Below the pieces are notes generated by a model. It was not told where the DNA came from, ran no database searches, and saw only the letters and a list, made by a program, of their open reading frames with translations. A stretch of DNA of 64,000 nucleotides, taken from NCBI GenBank assembly GCA_035492775.1, contig DATJIW010000097.1, positions 1 through 64,000 of the forward strand, written 5' to 3'. Each line of letters opens with the position of its first letter. Within the stretch, counting starts at the first letter, position 1. Positions 53,468 through 62,287 of the stretch are shown one piece after another. This DNA comes from DATJFQ01 sp035492775 (lineage in GTDB: Bacteria > Acidobacteriota > Vicinamibacteria > Vicinamibacterales > 2-12-FULL-66-21). Made by a program: the position numbers and the translations under genes.

Positions 53468-54241
53468 CTATCGATCCTGCCAGCGCGGCGCGCGCTTCTG
53501 GAGAAACGCGGCAATCCCTTCAGGCGCATCCCGGGTCTGCATCAAATCCCGCAAGTATAGCCGCTCGAGCTCCGGCAGGAGAGCGCGCACCCGCGTCCTC
53601 AGCCCCGCCCGCGCCGCCTGGACGACGTAACGAAGCGTCGCCGCCGAGCGGCGCGCGAGACGTTCCGTAAACCACATGTCCACGCTGTCGGACAGCGCAG
53701 CCCCGGGCGCCACGAGCTCCACGAGACCCATCGCGAGGAGCTCCGCGGCGGACCGCGTCTCCCCCGTCACGAGCGCCCGCGTGGCCCGGGCGGCGCCGAT
53801 CCGCTCGCCGAGCAGCACCGAGCCGGCAGGAGCAAATACGCCAAGCGCCACCTCCGGCAATCCGAACGTCGCGTCGTCGGAAGCGAAAATGAAGTCGCAC
53901 GCGAGCGCCAGCTCGAACCCGCCGCCGAGACACCGGCCTCGGACGACGGCGGCGGTCGGAGCGGGGGCGTCGAGCAGCGCATAGATCAGCTCGTGCATAG
54001 CCGGCAGTACCCGAGCGATCTCCTCGGGAACGTGCTCGGGCACGCTGGCCCCGAAACTGAAATCCGCACCTGCTCCTTCGAGCGTGATCAGTTTGAGATG
54101 CGGATTCTCGTCGAGACCCGACAGCGCCTCGGTCAGCAACTCGACCATCTCGGCCGTGATGATGTTGCCTTTCGAGTGCGAAAAGCGGAACGCGGCGCGC
54201 GTTCGATCGCTGTTGAACGCGACCGAAAGCGGCGTCGTCAT
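53468..54241 (-). CDS. Enoyl-CoA hydratase/isomerase-family protein
   Basis: The 257-residue protein has the crotonase fold: oxyanion-hole segments FSFGASVPEH (about 61) and VRGRCLGGGFELALACDF (about 100-117), and GLPEVALGVFAPAGS (about 127). It looks nearer to the cyclohexa-1,5-diene-1-carbonyl-CoA hydratase (Dch/BamR) group than to FadB-type enzymes, but this was judged by eye only. The start ATG 54241 has GGAGG upstream and overlaps the thioredoxin-protein stop by four bases. No other aromatic-degradation genes are in the window, so the substrate is open. Confidence 0.88.
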   Translation of the reverse strand: MTTPLSVAFNSDRTRAAFRFSHSKGNIITAEMVELLTEALSGLDENPHLKLITLEGAGADFSFGASVPEHVPEEIARVLPAMHELIYALLDAPAPTAAVVRGRCLGGGFELALACDFIFASDDATFGLPEVALGVFAPAGSVLLGERIGAARATRALVTGETRSAAELLAMGLVELVAPGAALSDSVDMWFTERLARRSAATLRYVVQAARAGLRTRVRALLPELERLYLRDLMQTRDAPEGIAAFLQKRAPRWQDR

Positions 54242-56358
54242 CGGGCCTCCAACTGGGCGGACAATGCTTCCACGGTCGTCACCGGCTCGCGGCATACGAA
54301 ATCGCGGCAGACGAAGGCTGTCGCGCGGCCGTCTCGAGGTTTCAATCCTCCGATGAAGGGCGCGAGCCTGGCGAGCGTCTCCTGCGCCGGTCCGGGATCC
54401 ACCGGGATCACGATCGAGAACGGAAGGTAATGCCGCGCGACTTCCTCCTTCAGCGCGCACACATCGTCAGCATCCCCCGCCACGACGATCTGTCCTGCAC
54501 CTGCATGCCACGCGCACAACCCTGCGAGCATGAACGGTATGGCGCGCGCCGCGCGGCCGGCCTGAGGGCCATATCGGCCCAGCACGCGTTCGACACGCTG
54601 ACGCGCGTCATCGTCGCCGAGCAGATACGCCAGACGAAGCAGGTTCATGACCGACACCGAACCCGCGGACGGTTCGGCGCCGTCATAGTCTTCCTTCAGA
54701 CGCAGCAGGACCGTGGGATCCTCCCCGGTCGTACTGAACCAGCCGGCATCCGCGGGATCCCAGAACAGGTCGTTCTGCCGTTGCTGCAGCTGGCGCGCCC
54801 AGGCGAGCCAGGATGGATTGCCGTCCGCCTCGAACAGCTCGAGCACACCCCAGATGAGACAGGCGTAGTCCTCGGCGTATGCGTGGATCGCCGCGTCGCC
54901 ATCGCGATACCGCCTGAGGAGACGCTGCTCGTCGGGACGCCACATTCTTTCCTTGATGAACAACGCGGCACGGCGCGCCGCCGCCAGCCACTCCGTCGCG
55001 TCGGGGCGCGCCGGCAGGACGCGCGCCGCACGCGCGAGCGCGGCAATCATGAGTCCGTTCCACGCGACGAGAACCTTGTCATCCCGATGAGGCCTGGGAC
55101 GGCTCGCACGTGCTTCGAACAGCACGTGACGGGCGCGGCCGAGGGCGGCCATCACATCGTCTATGGATTTTCCGGTGCTGGCCGCCACATCTTCCAGCGA
55201 GCGCGCCGTGTAGAGAATATTCTGCCCCTGGAACTCCCCCTGCGGATCCTGCGGAGCATTGCCGCCGGACTGGACGCCGAAGCGCGCCCGGACGATCTCG
55301 GCGTCGGCCTCGAGCAGCTGCCCGATCTCCGCGTCGGTCCACACGTAGAACGCGCCCTCGCGTTTTTCGGCCGTGGCAGCGTCCGGAAGGCTGTCGGCGT
55401 CCTCCGCAGAGTAGAAGCTGCCGGTTGAATCGCGCATGTCGCGCAGCACGTATGCGATCGTGTCCTCCGCCACGGCGGCGAAGAAGCTCTGTCCCGTTGC
55501 CTGCGCGGCTTCGAGGAATGCCAGCGTCAGCTGCGCCTGGTCGTACAGCATCTTCTCGAAGTGCGGCACCCTCCACGCAGCGTCCACCGAGTAGCGATGG
55601 AACCCTCCGCCGACGTGATCACGCATGCCGCCGAGCGCCATCGCCCGCAGTGTCGCCGAGACGGCTTCGAGCAGCGCGGCGTCACCTCCGCGCGCATACT
55701 CGCGCAGCAGAAAGAACAACTCCACCGGCCGTGGAAACTTCGGTGCATCCCCGAATCCGCCGTTGCGGCGGTCGAACGCTGCGAGGTACTGCGCCGCCGC
55801 TTCCTCGAGCGCGTCAGTGCCCGCGATCGTCGACTCAACGCGAGACCTCCCGTCGGCGCCAGTTACCGTCTTCAGCCGGTCGAACAACTCGGCCGCCGCG
55901 AATTCGACGCGCGATCGATCCTCCGTCCATACGCGGCGGATCTCCTCGAGCACGTCGATGAAGCCCGGCCGTCCCCACCGTGACGCGGGCGGAAAATAGG
56001 TTCCTCCGAAAAACGGTTTCAAATCCGGCGTCAGGAATACCGACATCGGCCATCCGCCGGAACCGGTGGTCGACTGCACGAAGGCCATATATATGCGATC
56101 GACGTCTGGGCGCTCCTCGCGATCGAGTTTGATCGATACGAACGACGCATTCAGCCGGCGCGCGACGTCGTCGTTTTCGAACGACTCGTGCTCCATGACG
56201 TGGCACCAGTGGCACGTGGAGTAGCCGATCGAGAGAAAGATGGGTTTGTCCTCCCGTCGAGCCGCTTCGAACGCCTCGTCGCCCCACGCGTACCAATCGA
56301 CGGGGTTGTTTGCATGTTGCAGGAGATACGGACTGCGTTCGCGCGCCAGACGGTTCAT
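54238..56358 (-). CDS. SPATA20/YyaL-type thioredoxin-domain protein
   Basis: The 706-residue protein has a thioredoxin-like N-terminal domain (about 1-170) beginning MNRLARERSPYLLQHANNPVDWYAWG and with CHWCHVME. An (alpha/alpha)6-barrel glycosidase-like domain follows (about 190-690). These features define the DUF255/YyaL (SPATA20) family, whose function is unproven. ATG 56358 is the conserved start. The coupling to the hydratase gene by a four-base overlap is unusual. The gene is divergent from an ABC exporter. Confidence 0.93.
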   Translation of the reverse strand: MNRLARERSPYLLQHANNPVDWYAWGDEAFEAARREDKPIFLSIGYSTCHWCHVMEHESFENDDVARRLNASFVSIKLDREERPDVDRIYMAFVQSTTGSGGWPMSVFLTPDLKPFFGGTYFPPASRWGRPGFIDVLEEIRRVWTEDRSRVEFAAAELFDRLKTVTGADGRSRVESTIAGTDALEEAAAQYLAAFDRRNGGFGDAPKFPRPVELFFLLREYARGGDAALLEAVSATLRAMALGGMRDHVGGGFHRYSVDAAWRVPHFEKMLYDQAQLTLAFLEAAQATGQSFFAAVAEDTIAYVLRDMRDSTGSFYSAEDADSLPDAATAEKREGAFYVWTDAEIGQLLEADAEIVRARFGVQSGGNAPQDPQGEFQGQNILYTARSLEDVAASTGKSIDDVMAALGRARHVLFEARASRPRPHRDDKVLVAWNGLMIAALARAARVLPARPDATEWLAAARRAALFIKERMWRPDEQRLLRRYRDGDAAIHAYAEDYACLIWGVLELFEADGNPSWLAWARQLQQRQNDLFWDPADAGWFSTTGEDPTVLLRLKEDYDGAEPSAGSVSVMNLLRLAYLLGDDDARQRVERVLGRYGPQAGRAARAIPFMLAGLCAWHAGAGQIVVAGDADDVCALKEEVARHYLPFSIVIPVDPGPAQETLARLAPFIGGLKPRDGRATAFVCRDFVCREPVTTVEALSAQLEAR

Positions 56359-56388
56359 ACGGCCATGCTGACATAGAATCTCTGCGAC

Positions 56389-57147
56389 ATGGAACCAGCG
56401 GTTCAGACGCGCGGCCTCACGCGCAGCTTCGGTGCGCTTCGCGCGGTGGACGGCATCGATTTGGAGGTCCCCACGGGGAGCTTCTATGGTTTTCTCGGGC
56501 CGAACGGCGCAGGCAAGTCGACGACGATCAAATTGCTGACGGGTCTGCTTCGGCCCTCGGGCGGCGAGATGCGCATCCTGGGCATCGATCCGATTGCCGA
56601 TCCTGTTGCGGTCAAACGCCGCGTTGGCGTCGTACCCGAAGATCTCGCGCTGTTCGATCGGCTGACGGCGGCAGAAACGCTGACCTTCATCGGGCAGGTC
56701 CACGGGATCCCGACGGAAACGTTTCAGAGCCGTTCAGCGGACCTGCTCTCGCTGATGGATTTGACGACCGCGGCGACGACGCTGGTCGCTGATTTCTCGC
56801 ATGGGATGCGGAAGAAGCTCGCGCTGGCGGCGGCGCTGCTGCCCGCTCCGAAGCTGCTGTTCCTCGACGAACCGTTCGAAGGCATCGATGCCGTCGCGTC
56901 CCGGCAGATCAAGGATCTCCTTCAAGGATTCGTGTCGCGAGGTGGCACCATCTTTCTGACGTCGCATATCCTCGAGATCGTGGAGCGCCTCTCGACGCAC
57001 ATCGGAGTGATCGCGAAGGGCCGCCTCGTCGCGCAGGGCCCGATCGAGACCGTGCGTGCCGGCGGCGGGGGCGCCCAGACGCTCGAGGAACTCTTCATCG
57101 AGCTCGTCGGCGGCGAGCGGCCGGCGGCGGATCTCCACTGGCTCTAG
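56389..57147 (+). CDS. ABC-2-type exporter ATP-binding protein
   Basis: The 252-residue ATPase has Walker A GPNGAGKST (37-45), a divergent signature FSHGMRKKL (where LSGGM is common), Walker B LLFLDEPFEG and switch His in FLTSHI. It is of the DrrA/NatA class that drives ABC-2 permeases. ATG 56389 is the start. The permease starts one base after its stop, at GTG 57149, so they are translationally coupled. Confidence 0.94.
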   Translation: MEPAVQTRGLTRSFGALRAVDGIDLEVPTGSFYGFLGPNGAGKSTTIKLLTGLLRPSGGEMRILGIDPIADPVAVKRRVGVVPEDLALFDRLTAAETLTFIGQVHGIPTETFQSRSADLLSLMDLTTAATTLVADFSHGMRKKLALAAALLPAPKLLFLDEPFEGIDAVASRQIKDLLQGFVSRGGTIFLTSHILEIVERLSTHIGVIAKGRLVAQGPIETVRAGGGGAQTLEELFIELVGGERPAADLHWL

Positions 57148-57148
57148 C

Positions 57149-58828
57149 GTGCGCATACTCCGCGCGTTCGTGTGGCTCCGATGGCGCGTGCTCGTCAATG
57201 CGCTGGAACGAACCGGCGCGCGCGACGCAATCGATCGCCTGTCGCTCGCGGTCGAGAATCTCGGCCCGATCATCGCGCTGCTCCTGCTCGTTCCCTCCGC
57301 GCTCGGCATGACCGTGCTGGGCGCGGCCGCGGGATTCGGGCTCGCGACGGGATCCTGGCAACTGCCCTTCGAAGTGCTCCGGTATCTGCTGCTGGCGGCG
57401 CTGGCCTTCTCTGTAGTGGGGCCGATCGTGCTGCCGTCGGGCGACGCGGGTAATCCAACGCGATACCTCCTGCTGCCGGTCCCGCGAACACTTTTGTATC
57501 TCGCGCACCTCGTCGGAGCGCTCGCGGATCCCTGGATCCTGCTGAGCCTTCCCGCCGTGATCGGCGTGGCGATCGGAATGCTCGCCGGCGCGCACGCTGT
57601 CGCTGGAGTGATTGCGTTCGCGGCCGGGCTCGCGTTCGTGGCCGTGCTCGGCGGCGTGAGCTCGCTCACCTCCTCGGTCGTGCACCTGCTCCTGCGAAAC
57701 CGCCGCCGCGGCGAGATCGTGATGCTGCTGCTGGTGCTGATCCTTCCGCTGATCGGCCTCGTACCGTCCGTCATGCGGGCGGAGCATCGCCGGGGACGCG
57801 CCCGCGGTCACGTGGAGCGTACGGTCCATACGCCGACGGAGTTCGAACGTGTCACGGCGCGTGTCGCGTCGTATGTACCCTCGGAGCTGTACCGGCAGGC
57901 GAACACGGCAGCGATTGCCCAGACATCGACGGCGGCGCCGCCGCTGATGCTGCTGGTCCTCATCGCGGCGGCGCTTCAGGTGCTCGGATACGCCGCGTTC
58001 TCGCGCGTCCTCGACATGCCGCAGACGCTTGGAGTGCGCCGCGGAGCGGCATTCGGGGGCCTCTGGGGCCGGAGGATACCGGGCATGACCGCCGGCGCCT
58101 CCGCGGTCGCGCTGACGCAGCTGCGTCTCGCGTTGCGCAGCACGCGGGGCCGCTCGGTCCTGATGAGCCCGATCATGATTCTCGCGGTGTTCGGCACGCT
58201 CATCTACCGCCGGGGCGGTATGCCGTTCGCCGGATTCAACGTGAACGACGGATTGACTCTCGGCAGTTTCGCGAGCTTCATTGCGCTACTCGCCATTCTT
58301 CCGTTCGCCGCCAATCAGTTCGCCATCGATCGCGCAGGTTTCACGCGGCAGATGCTGTCGCCGCTCGGCATCGGCGAGCTGCTGGCGGGCAAAGCCGTCG
58401 GCAACGCGCTCATCTGCGCCGGCCCCGCCATCGTCTGTGTGGCCATTTCAGCGGCGGTTTTCCCAGGCGGTCACCCTGCCTTGTGGCTCGCGCTGCCGCT
58501 TGCATGGCTCGCGACGTACCTCCTCGTAGCCCCCGTGGCTGCGGCGCTGTCCGCGATCTTTCCACGCGAAGTCGACCTGAGCAGGATCGGAAACGGCAGC
58601 AACGCGCATCAGGCCGCTGGTTTGCTCGGGATGCTGACGCTCGTGGCCTCGGGCACGCCGTCTCTCTTGCTCGTACTGTTCGCCACCCGCTGGCTGCACC
58701 GGCCCGCCCTCGCGCCGCTCTTTATGTTCGGCTGGTGCCTTGTCGCGCTCGCTATCTGCTGGGCGCTGTTCGTGCCGGTTCGCAAGCTGGTCGCCAGACG
58801 CTGCGAAACACTCGCTCAGTACTACTGA
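57149..58828 (+). CDS. ABC-2-type exporter membrane protein
   Basis: The 559-residue protein has about 12 hydrophobic segments, in two groups (about 40-245 and 290-545). It begins at GTG 57149 right after the ATPase gene. A longer upstream frame overlaps the ATPase and is not the start. The sequence is similar in layout to two fused ABC-2 halves. Such proteins export drugs, lipids or peptides; nothing here says which. The Arg-rich loop near residue 215 and the GRRIPGMTAGASAVALTQLRLALRS stretch start the second half. Confidence 0.85.
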   Translation: MRILRAFVWLRWRVLVNALERTGARDAIDRLSLAVENLGPIIALLLLVPSALGMTVLGAAAGFGLATGSWQLPFEVLRYLLLAALAFSVVGPIVLPSGDAGNPTRYLLLPVPRTLLYLAHLVGALADPWILLSLPAVIGVAIGMLAGAHAVAGVIAFAAGLAFVAVLGGVSSLTSSVVHLLLRNRRRGEIVMLLLVLILPLIGLVPSVMRAEHRRGRARGHVERTVHTPTEFERVTARVASYVPSELYRQANTAAIAQTSTAAPPLMLLVLIAAALQVLGYAAFSRVLDMPQTLGVRRGAAFGGLWGRRIPGMTAGASAVALTQLRLALRSTRGRSVLMSPIMILAVFGTLIYRRGGMPFAGFNVNDGLTLGSFASFIALLAILPFAANQFAIDRAGFTRQMLSPLGIGELLAGKAVGNALICAGPAIVCVAISAAVFPGGHPALWLALPLAWLATYLLVAPVAAALSAIFPREVDLSRIGNGSNAHQAAGLLGMLTLVASGTPSLLLVLFATRWLHRPALAPLFMFGWCLVALAICWALFVPVRKLVARRCETLAQYY

Positions 58829-58865
58829 AGCACGCGGGCACAGGCATTGCTGCGCTCAGGCCGCG

Positions 58866-60347
58866 ATGCCCAGGTCTCTCACGAAGCTGCGGCGCCTCAT
58901 GCGGGGGCGTTTCGGTCTCTCTGAGTTCCGGCCCGGTCAGCAGGAGGTCGTGCGCGCGATGGTTGACGGGCACGACGCGATCGCCATCATGCCGACCGGC
59001 GCGGGCAAGTCGCTGTGCTATCAGCTGCCCGCCCTCCATCTTCCGGGGACGACGATCGTCGTGTCGCCGCTCATCGCGCTGATGAAGGACCAGGCGGACA
59101 AACTGCGGGATCTCGGCGTCACCGCGCAGGCGATCAACTCGACGCTGACCGCGAGGGAGATTCAGGCGGCGCTCGACGCGATCCGCGCGGGGACCATCGA
59201 TTTCGTGTTCGCCACGCCGGAGCGACTCGAGGATCCGGCCTTCCTCGACATGCTGCGCGAGATTGAGATCGATCTGTTCGTCGTCGACGAAGCGCATTGC
59301 CTGTCTGAATGGGGCCACGATTTTCGTCCCGCGTTCCTGTCGCTGGGAGCTGCGATCCGTTCGTTGCGGCACCCGCCCGTGCTGGCGCTGACGGCGACCG
59401 CCACCGATCGCGTCATCGCAGACATCGTCAAACAGCTCGACCTGCGCGATCCCGTGCACGTCAACATGGGCATCTACCGCCCGAATCTGCACTTCGCGGT
59501 CGAGCACACGCCGAGCGATGCGCGCAAACAGCGCACGCTCGTCGAACGGCTGCGCGCCGCGCACGGCGCCGGGATCGTTTACGTCGCCACCATCAAACAT
59601 TGCGAGGAAGTGGCGCGCGTGCTCGAAATCGAGGGGCTGAGCGTCGGGAGGTATCACGGACGCCTCGGAAAGACGGTCCGCTCGGAAACGCAGGATCGCT
59701 TCATGCGGGGCGAGTTGCAGACCATCGTGGCGACGAACGCCTTCGGGATGGGAATCGACAAGCCGGACATCCGGTTCGTGATCCATTACGACATGCCGGG
59801 GTCCCTCGAGTCGTATTACCAGGAGGCGGGTCGGGCGGGCCGCGACGGCGGCGCCGCCGAGTGCGTGCTCCTCTACAAGATCGAGGATCGTCGAACGCAC
59901 CAGTTCTTCATGGGTGGCAAATACCCGGGAGCAGAGGCGCTGCTCGGCGTGCGCGACGCACTGATGCGAGCCAACGCCGCGTCGGTCCCGGCGCCGCTCT
60001 CCGCAATCCAGGAGCTCTCGGCGCCCGTCCCGGCAAACAAGGTGCGATCGATCCTGTCGATGATGAAAGAACAGCGGCTCGTTCGTGAACTGCGAGGCGC
60101 CAGGTTCCGGCTGCTGACGGGTGACGAGATTCCAATCGAGCGGCTCGAGGCCGTGGCGAAACAGTACGGCGATCGTCAGGACGCGGACCGCGCAAAACTC
60201 GAACGGATGGAGCAGTACGCCCGGAGCGCAACATGCCGGTGGAAGCTGCTGCTCGAATATTTCGGAGAGTCAGAAGGTTTCGATCGATGCGGGACGTGCG
60301 ACAACTGCGTGATGCCGATGCAGGAGCGCCTCGGGATCGCCGGGTAG
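58866..60347 (+). CDS. recQ: RecQ-family ATP-dependent DNA helicase
   Basis: The 493-residue helicase has motif 0 FGLSEFRPGQQEVV, Walker A MPTGAGKS (42-49), the DEAH box (141-144, with CLSEWGHDFRP), the ALTATATD motif III and the QEAGRAGRDG motif VI. The RQC zinc site is at the C-terminus (TCRWKLLLEYFGE, CGTCDNC). The HRDC domain is absent, making it a short RecQ. It unwinds DNA 3'-to-5' in repair and recombination. I placed the start at ATG 58866 because the longer open frame is not helicase sequence. Confidence 0.94.
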   Translation: MPRSLTKLRRLMRGRFGLSEFRPGQQEVVRAMVDGHDAIAIMPTGAGKSLCYQLPALHLPGTTIVVSPLIALMKDQADKLRDLGVTAQAINSTLTAREIQAALDAIRAGTIDFVFATPERLEDPAFLDMLREIEIDLFVVDEAHCLSEWGHDFRPAFLSLGAAIRSLRHPPVLALTATATDRVIADIVKQLDLRDPVHVNMGIYRPNLHFAVEHTPSDARKQRTLVERLRAAHGAGIVYVATIKHCEEVARVLEIEGLSVGRYHGRLGKTVRSETQDRFMRGELQTIVATNAFGMGIDKPDIRFVIHYDMPGSLESYYQEAGRAGRDGGAAECVLLYKIEDRRTHQFFMGGKYPGAEALLGVRDALMRANAASVPAPLSAIQELSAPVPANKVRSILSMMKEQRLVRELRGARFRLLTGDEIPIERLEAVAKQYGDRQDADRAKLERMEQYARSATCRWKLLLEYFGESEGFDRCGTCDNCVMPMQERLGIAG

Positions 60348-60353
60348 CCCGGC
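60339..60353. terminator. Weak hairpin at converging gene ends
   Basis: GCCGGG (60339-60344) pairs with CCCGGC (60348-60353) across a three-base TAG loop. The hairpin spans the stop codon of recQ and the last base of the anti-sigma gene's stop. No T-run follows on either strand, so factor-independent termination is doubtful. Confidence 0.35.
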
Positions 60354-60832
60354 TAGGTGGAAAATCGCCGCTCCGCCCACCACCACGCGGCCAGCGCTGT
60401 TCCAAAGAAGGCCGATCCGACCACGTAGGTCACCAGTGACGGAACGGCGGGCGACGGCTGATGCTCACCTGCACGCGCGACGAAGTCGACCCCGCGCGAG
60501 ATCGCGGACGCGACCGTCGAGAAGTTGAAGAGCGCGACGATCCCCCCGACGACAACGAGGAGCCCGCACACCAGCAGGAGGTTGAAGACGCGGTCGACCT
60601 GCTGCTCGGACCTCCACCGCTCGCTCCGGATGCGCGACGACACCGCTGCCGTGAAACGGGGAGGAGCCGGCGGCGCCTCCCACGATTCGAGCATGGCTTC
60701 GACACGCCGGGCCGTGGCAAGTGCGGAGGCACACCGCACGCAGCCTTCGACATGGCGGCGGAACTCCTCCGTCACCGGCTGCTCATCGGCCGCCACGGCT
60801 TCGATCTGATCCTGGATCTGCGCGCACGTCAT
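60353..60832 (-). CDS. Zinc-type anti-sigma factor
   Basis: The 159-residue protein has a ZAS motif HVEGCVRCASAL (His, Cys, Cys at about 27-34), a linker, one clear membrane helix at about 84-105 and a second near the C-terminus (about 130-150). It is encoded 16 bases downstream of an ECF sigma gene on the same strand, so it is that sigma's anti-sigma factor. Converges with recQ, whose stop lies five bases away. Confidence 0.88.
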   Translation of the reverse strand: MTCAQIQDQIEAVAADEQPVTEEFRRHVEGCVRCASALATARRVEAMLESWEAPPAPPRFTAAVSSRIRSERWRSEQQVDRVFNLLLVCGLLVVVGGIVALFNFSTVASAISRGVDFVARAGEHQPSPAVPSLVTYVVGSAFFGTALAAWWWAERRFST

Positions 60833-60848
60833 CGGTCTGATCCGGTCT

Positions 60849-61391
60849 TCAGTGCGTCTCGTCGAGCAGTTCCCTCAGCCTGCGCTTCGCGCGGTGGAGG
60901 TGCGTCTTCACCGTCCCCAGTGGAATGTCGAGAGCTTCCGCCAGTGCCTCGTATTGCACGCCGCCAAGATGGTGCGCGGCGATGAGCACCCGGTACTGAT
61001 CCGGCAGTTTTGCCATCGCCTTCTCCAGCCGGTCCCGCAATTCCATCTCTGCGAACGACGCGTCGTCGCGCCGCGGTTCGATCGGGCGTCCCCCGCGGTC
61101 GTCGTCCAGCGATACCTCCCGCGGCCGCCGCGATCTCGCCTGCGAGCAGACGTTGATCACGATGCGATAGATCCACGTCGAGAGCCGCGCCTCGCCGCGG
61201 AAGTACGGCAATCCGCGGTGGATCTTCAGGAACACTTCCTGCGCCAGGTCGTCGGCCTGCGACCGATCGGGCCCGAGACGCCAGATCATCGCGTGCACCA
61301 GGTCCTTGTGGCCATCGACGAGATCCGCGAACGCCCGCTCGTCTCCCGTGCGGCAGCGTTCGATCAGCGCGCGTTCGGCGTCCTGGTCCAT
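60849..61391 (-). CDS. ECF-family RNA polymerase sigma factor (RpoE-like)
   Basis: The 180-residue protein has region 2 (about 10-90, DDLAQEVFLKIHRGLPYFRG and STWIYRIVINVC) and region 4 (about 120-175, GVQYEALAEALDIPLGTVKTHLHRAKRRL). An acidic/basic linker DDDRGGRPIEPRRDD joins them. Its promoter at 61429-61459 has TGAAAC and TCTAAT elements. An identical divergent promoter drives the DUF6249-like gene, suggesting autoregulation and one clear target. The anti-sigma gene follows. Confidence 0.94.
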   Translation of the reverse strand: MDQDAERALIERCRTGDERAFADLVDGHKDLVHAMIWRLGPDRSQADDLAQEVFLKIHRGLPYFRGEARLSTWIYRIVINVCSQARSRRPREVSLDDDRGGRPIEPRRDDASFAEMELRDRLEKAMAKLPDQYRVLIAAHHLGGVQYEALAEALDIPLGTVKTHLHRAKRRLRELLDETH

Positions 61392-61428
61392 GCTATGGGA
61401 CAGTCACGCGCGCACGTCCATCTTCGGG

Positions 61429-61459
61429 ATTAGAGCGCAGGCGCTTCCCCATTGTTTCA
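61429..61459 (-). promoter_or_regulatory. Predicted ECF-type promoter of the sigma operon
   Basis: Read on the minus strand: TGAAACAAT (61459-61451), 16 bases, TCTAAT (61434-61429). The same elements with the same 16-base spacing face the other way at 61470-61500. The position 38 bases before the sigma ATG fits an autoregulated ECF promoter. The sigma itself as the user is inference. Confidence 0.75.
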
Positions 61460-61469
61460 CCGGACGCGC

Positions 61470-61500
61470 TGAAACAATCGCCGAACCCGCACGGTCTAAT
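61470..61500 (+). promoter_or_regulatory. Predicted ECF-type promoter of the DUF6249-like gene
   Basis: TGAAACAAT (61470-61478), 16 bases, TCTAAT (61495-61500), then CCC. The two TGAAACAAT boxes form a perfect inverted repeat with a 10-base gap. The GTG start at 61524 follows AGGAGGG by three bases and lies 23 bases after the -10. Confidence 0.75.
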
Positions 61501-61523
61501 CCCATTGACGGCCAGGAGGGCGC

Positions 61524-62003
61524 GTGAACGACCAATTTGCCGGAATTGTCCTTTGTCTGCTCGTGCTGGGTGCCGTGGTCTTGATCGGAATGGCACTCCG
61601 AGGCCGCCAGCGCCTGCGCGAATTCGCAGTCCGCGAGCGAATCGCGATGATCGAGCGCGGATTGATGCCCCCTCCGGAGGTCGATCCGGAGCGTTTCGAC
61701 CGGGGACTACTCCTCGCCGCCGCGTTGCAGCGCGCGTCGAATCCAAAGGGGACGCGTTACCGTTCGATGGGTGTGATGCTGATGGGGCTTGGCGGGGCGT
61801 TGTTCATGCTCCTGGCCTTCGCCGGCGGGATCATGGACATCGCCTTTGGTGTGGCCGGCGGCGTCATCGTGCTCGGATTGGCCGCCTACATCAACGGCAT
61901 TCTGGTATCCAATGACGTTCCAACGCCTGTCAGCGCTCCTCCGCCCCGACCGGCGGCACCGGCTGCGGCGGTCGTCCAACCGCCGGACAACGTCGCCCCA
62001 TAG
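61524..62003 (+). CDS. DUF6249-like membrane protein
   Basis: The 159-residue protein begins at GTG 61524 behind AGGAGGG. It has one N-terminal helix (about 7-25), a polar helical region with REFAVRERIAMIERGLMPPPEVDPERF (about 33-60), and two further helices (about 85-105 and 108-128). A Pro/Ala-rich tail follows. The layout and the RERIAMIERG segment are those of DUF6249 proteins. Its divergent promoter matches the sigma operon's, so it is a likely target of that sigma and perhaps an envelope-stress effector. Confidence 0.8.
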   Translation: MNDQFAGIVLCLLVLGAVVLIGMALRGRQRLREFAVRERIAMIERGLMPPPEVDPERFDRGLLLAAALQRASNPKGTRYRSMGVMLMGLGGALFMLLAFAGGIMDIAFGVAGGVIVLGLAAYINGILVSNDVPTPVSAPPPRPAAPAAAVVQPPDNVAP

Positions 62004-62121
62004 CTGTGCCTTTTTTCGTGTCGTGTATCACGGGCTACTCACTTGGCTGGCGGACGAGGTAACGAACTCCACAAAACCCACGTAAAACGTCGTTATTGCG
62101 CCGCCGAGCGGCTGACTTTCA

Positions 62122-62260
62122 GGTGGCACCCACGTTGCTCTAGGTAAGGGCGTCCGGTCACGAAAGCGGCCGGGCCTACCGCTCCGGCGTTCCGCCAGGG
62201 CAACCGCCCCGCCACCACACCCTGCCAACAGGCTGCAGGGAGCGTCTTCGGACCTCCCTG
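62122..62260 (+). ncRNA. Candidate structured RNA in a convergent gap
   Basis: The sequence folds by eye into a three-way junction. An outer stem pairs GGTGGC (62122-62127) with GCCACC (62211-62216). GTTGCTCT (62134-62141) pairs with AGGGCAAC (62197-62204). A hairpin lies at 62143-62180 (GGTA/TACC and CCGGTC/GGCCGG) and a small GGCG-TTC-CGCC hairpin at 62186-62196. A further 3' hairpin (CAGGGAG/CTCCCTG, 62236-62260) has GTC-TTCG-GAC at its tip. Two T-G wobble pairs and the UUCG loop favour the plus strand. The gap lies between the DUF6249-like gene and the opposing YihY gene. No known family was identified. Confidence 0.4.
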
Positions 62261-62287
62261 TCCTGCCATCCTTTCCTGAATTGGCGC

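Noticed and set aside
62122..62220. Cyclic-di-GMP (GEMM) riboswitch
   Set aside because: Some segments look similar, but the conserved order of GEMM-I blocks is not met and no downstream plus-strand gene is present for it to control.
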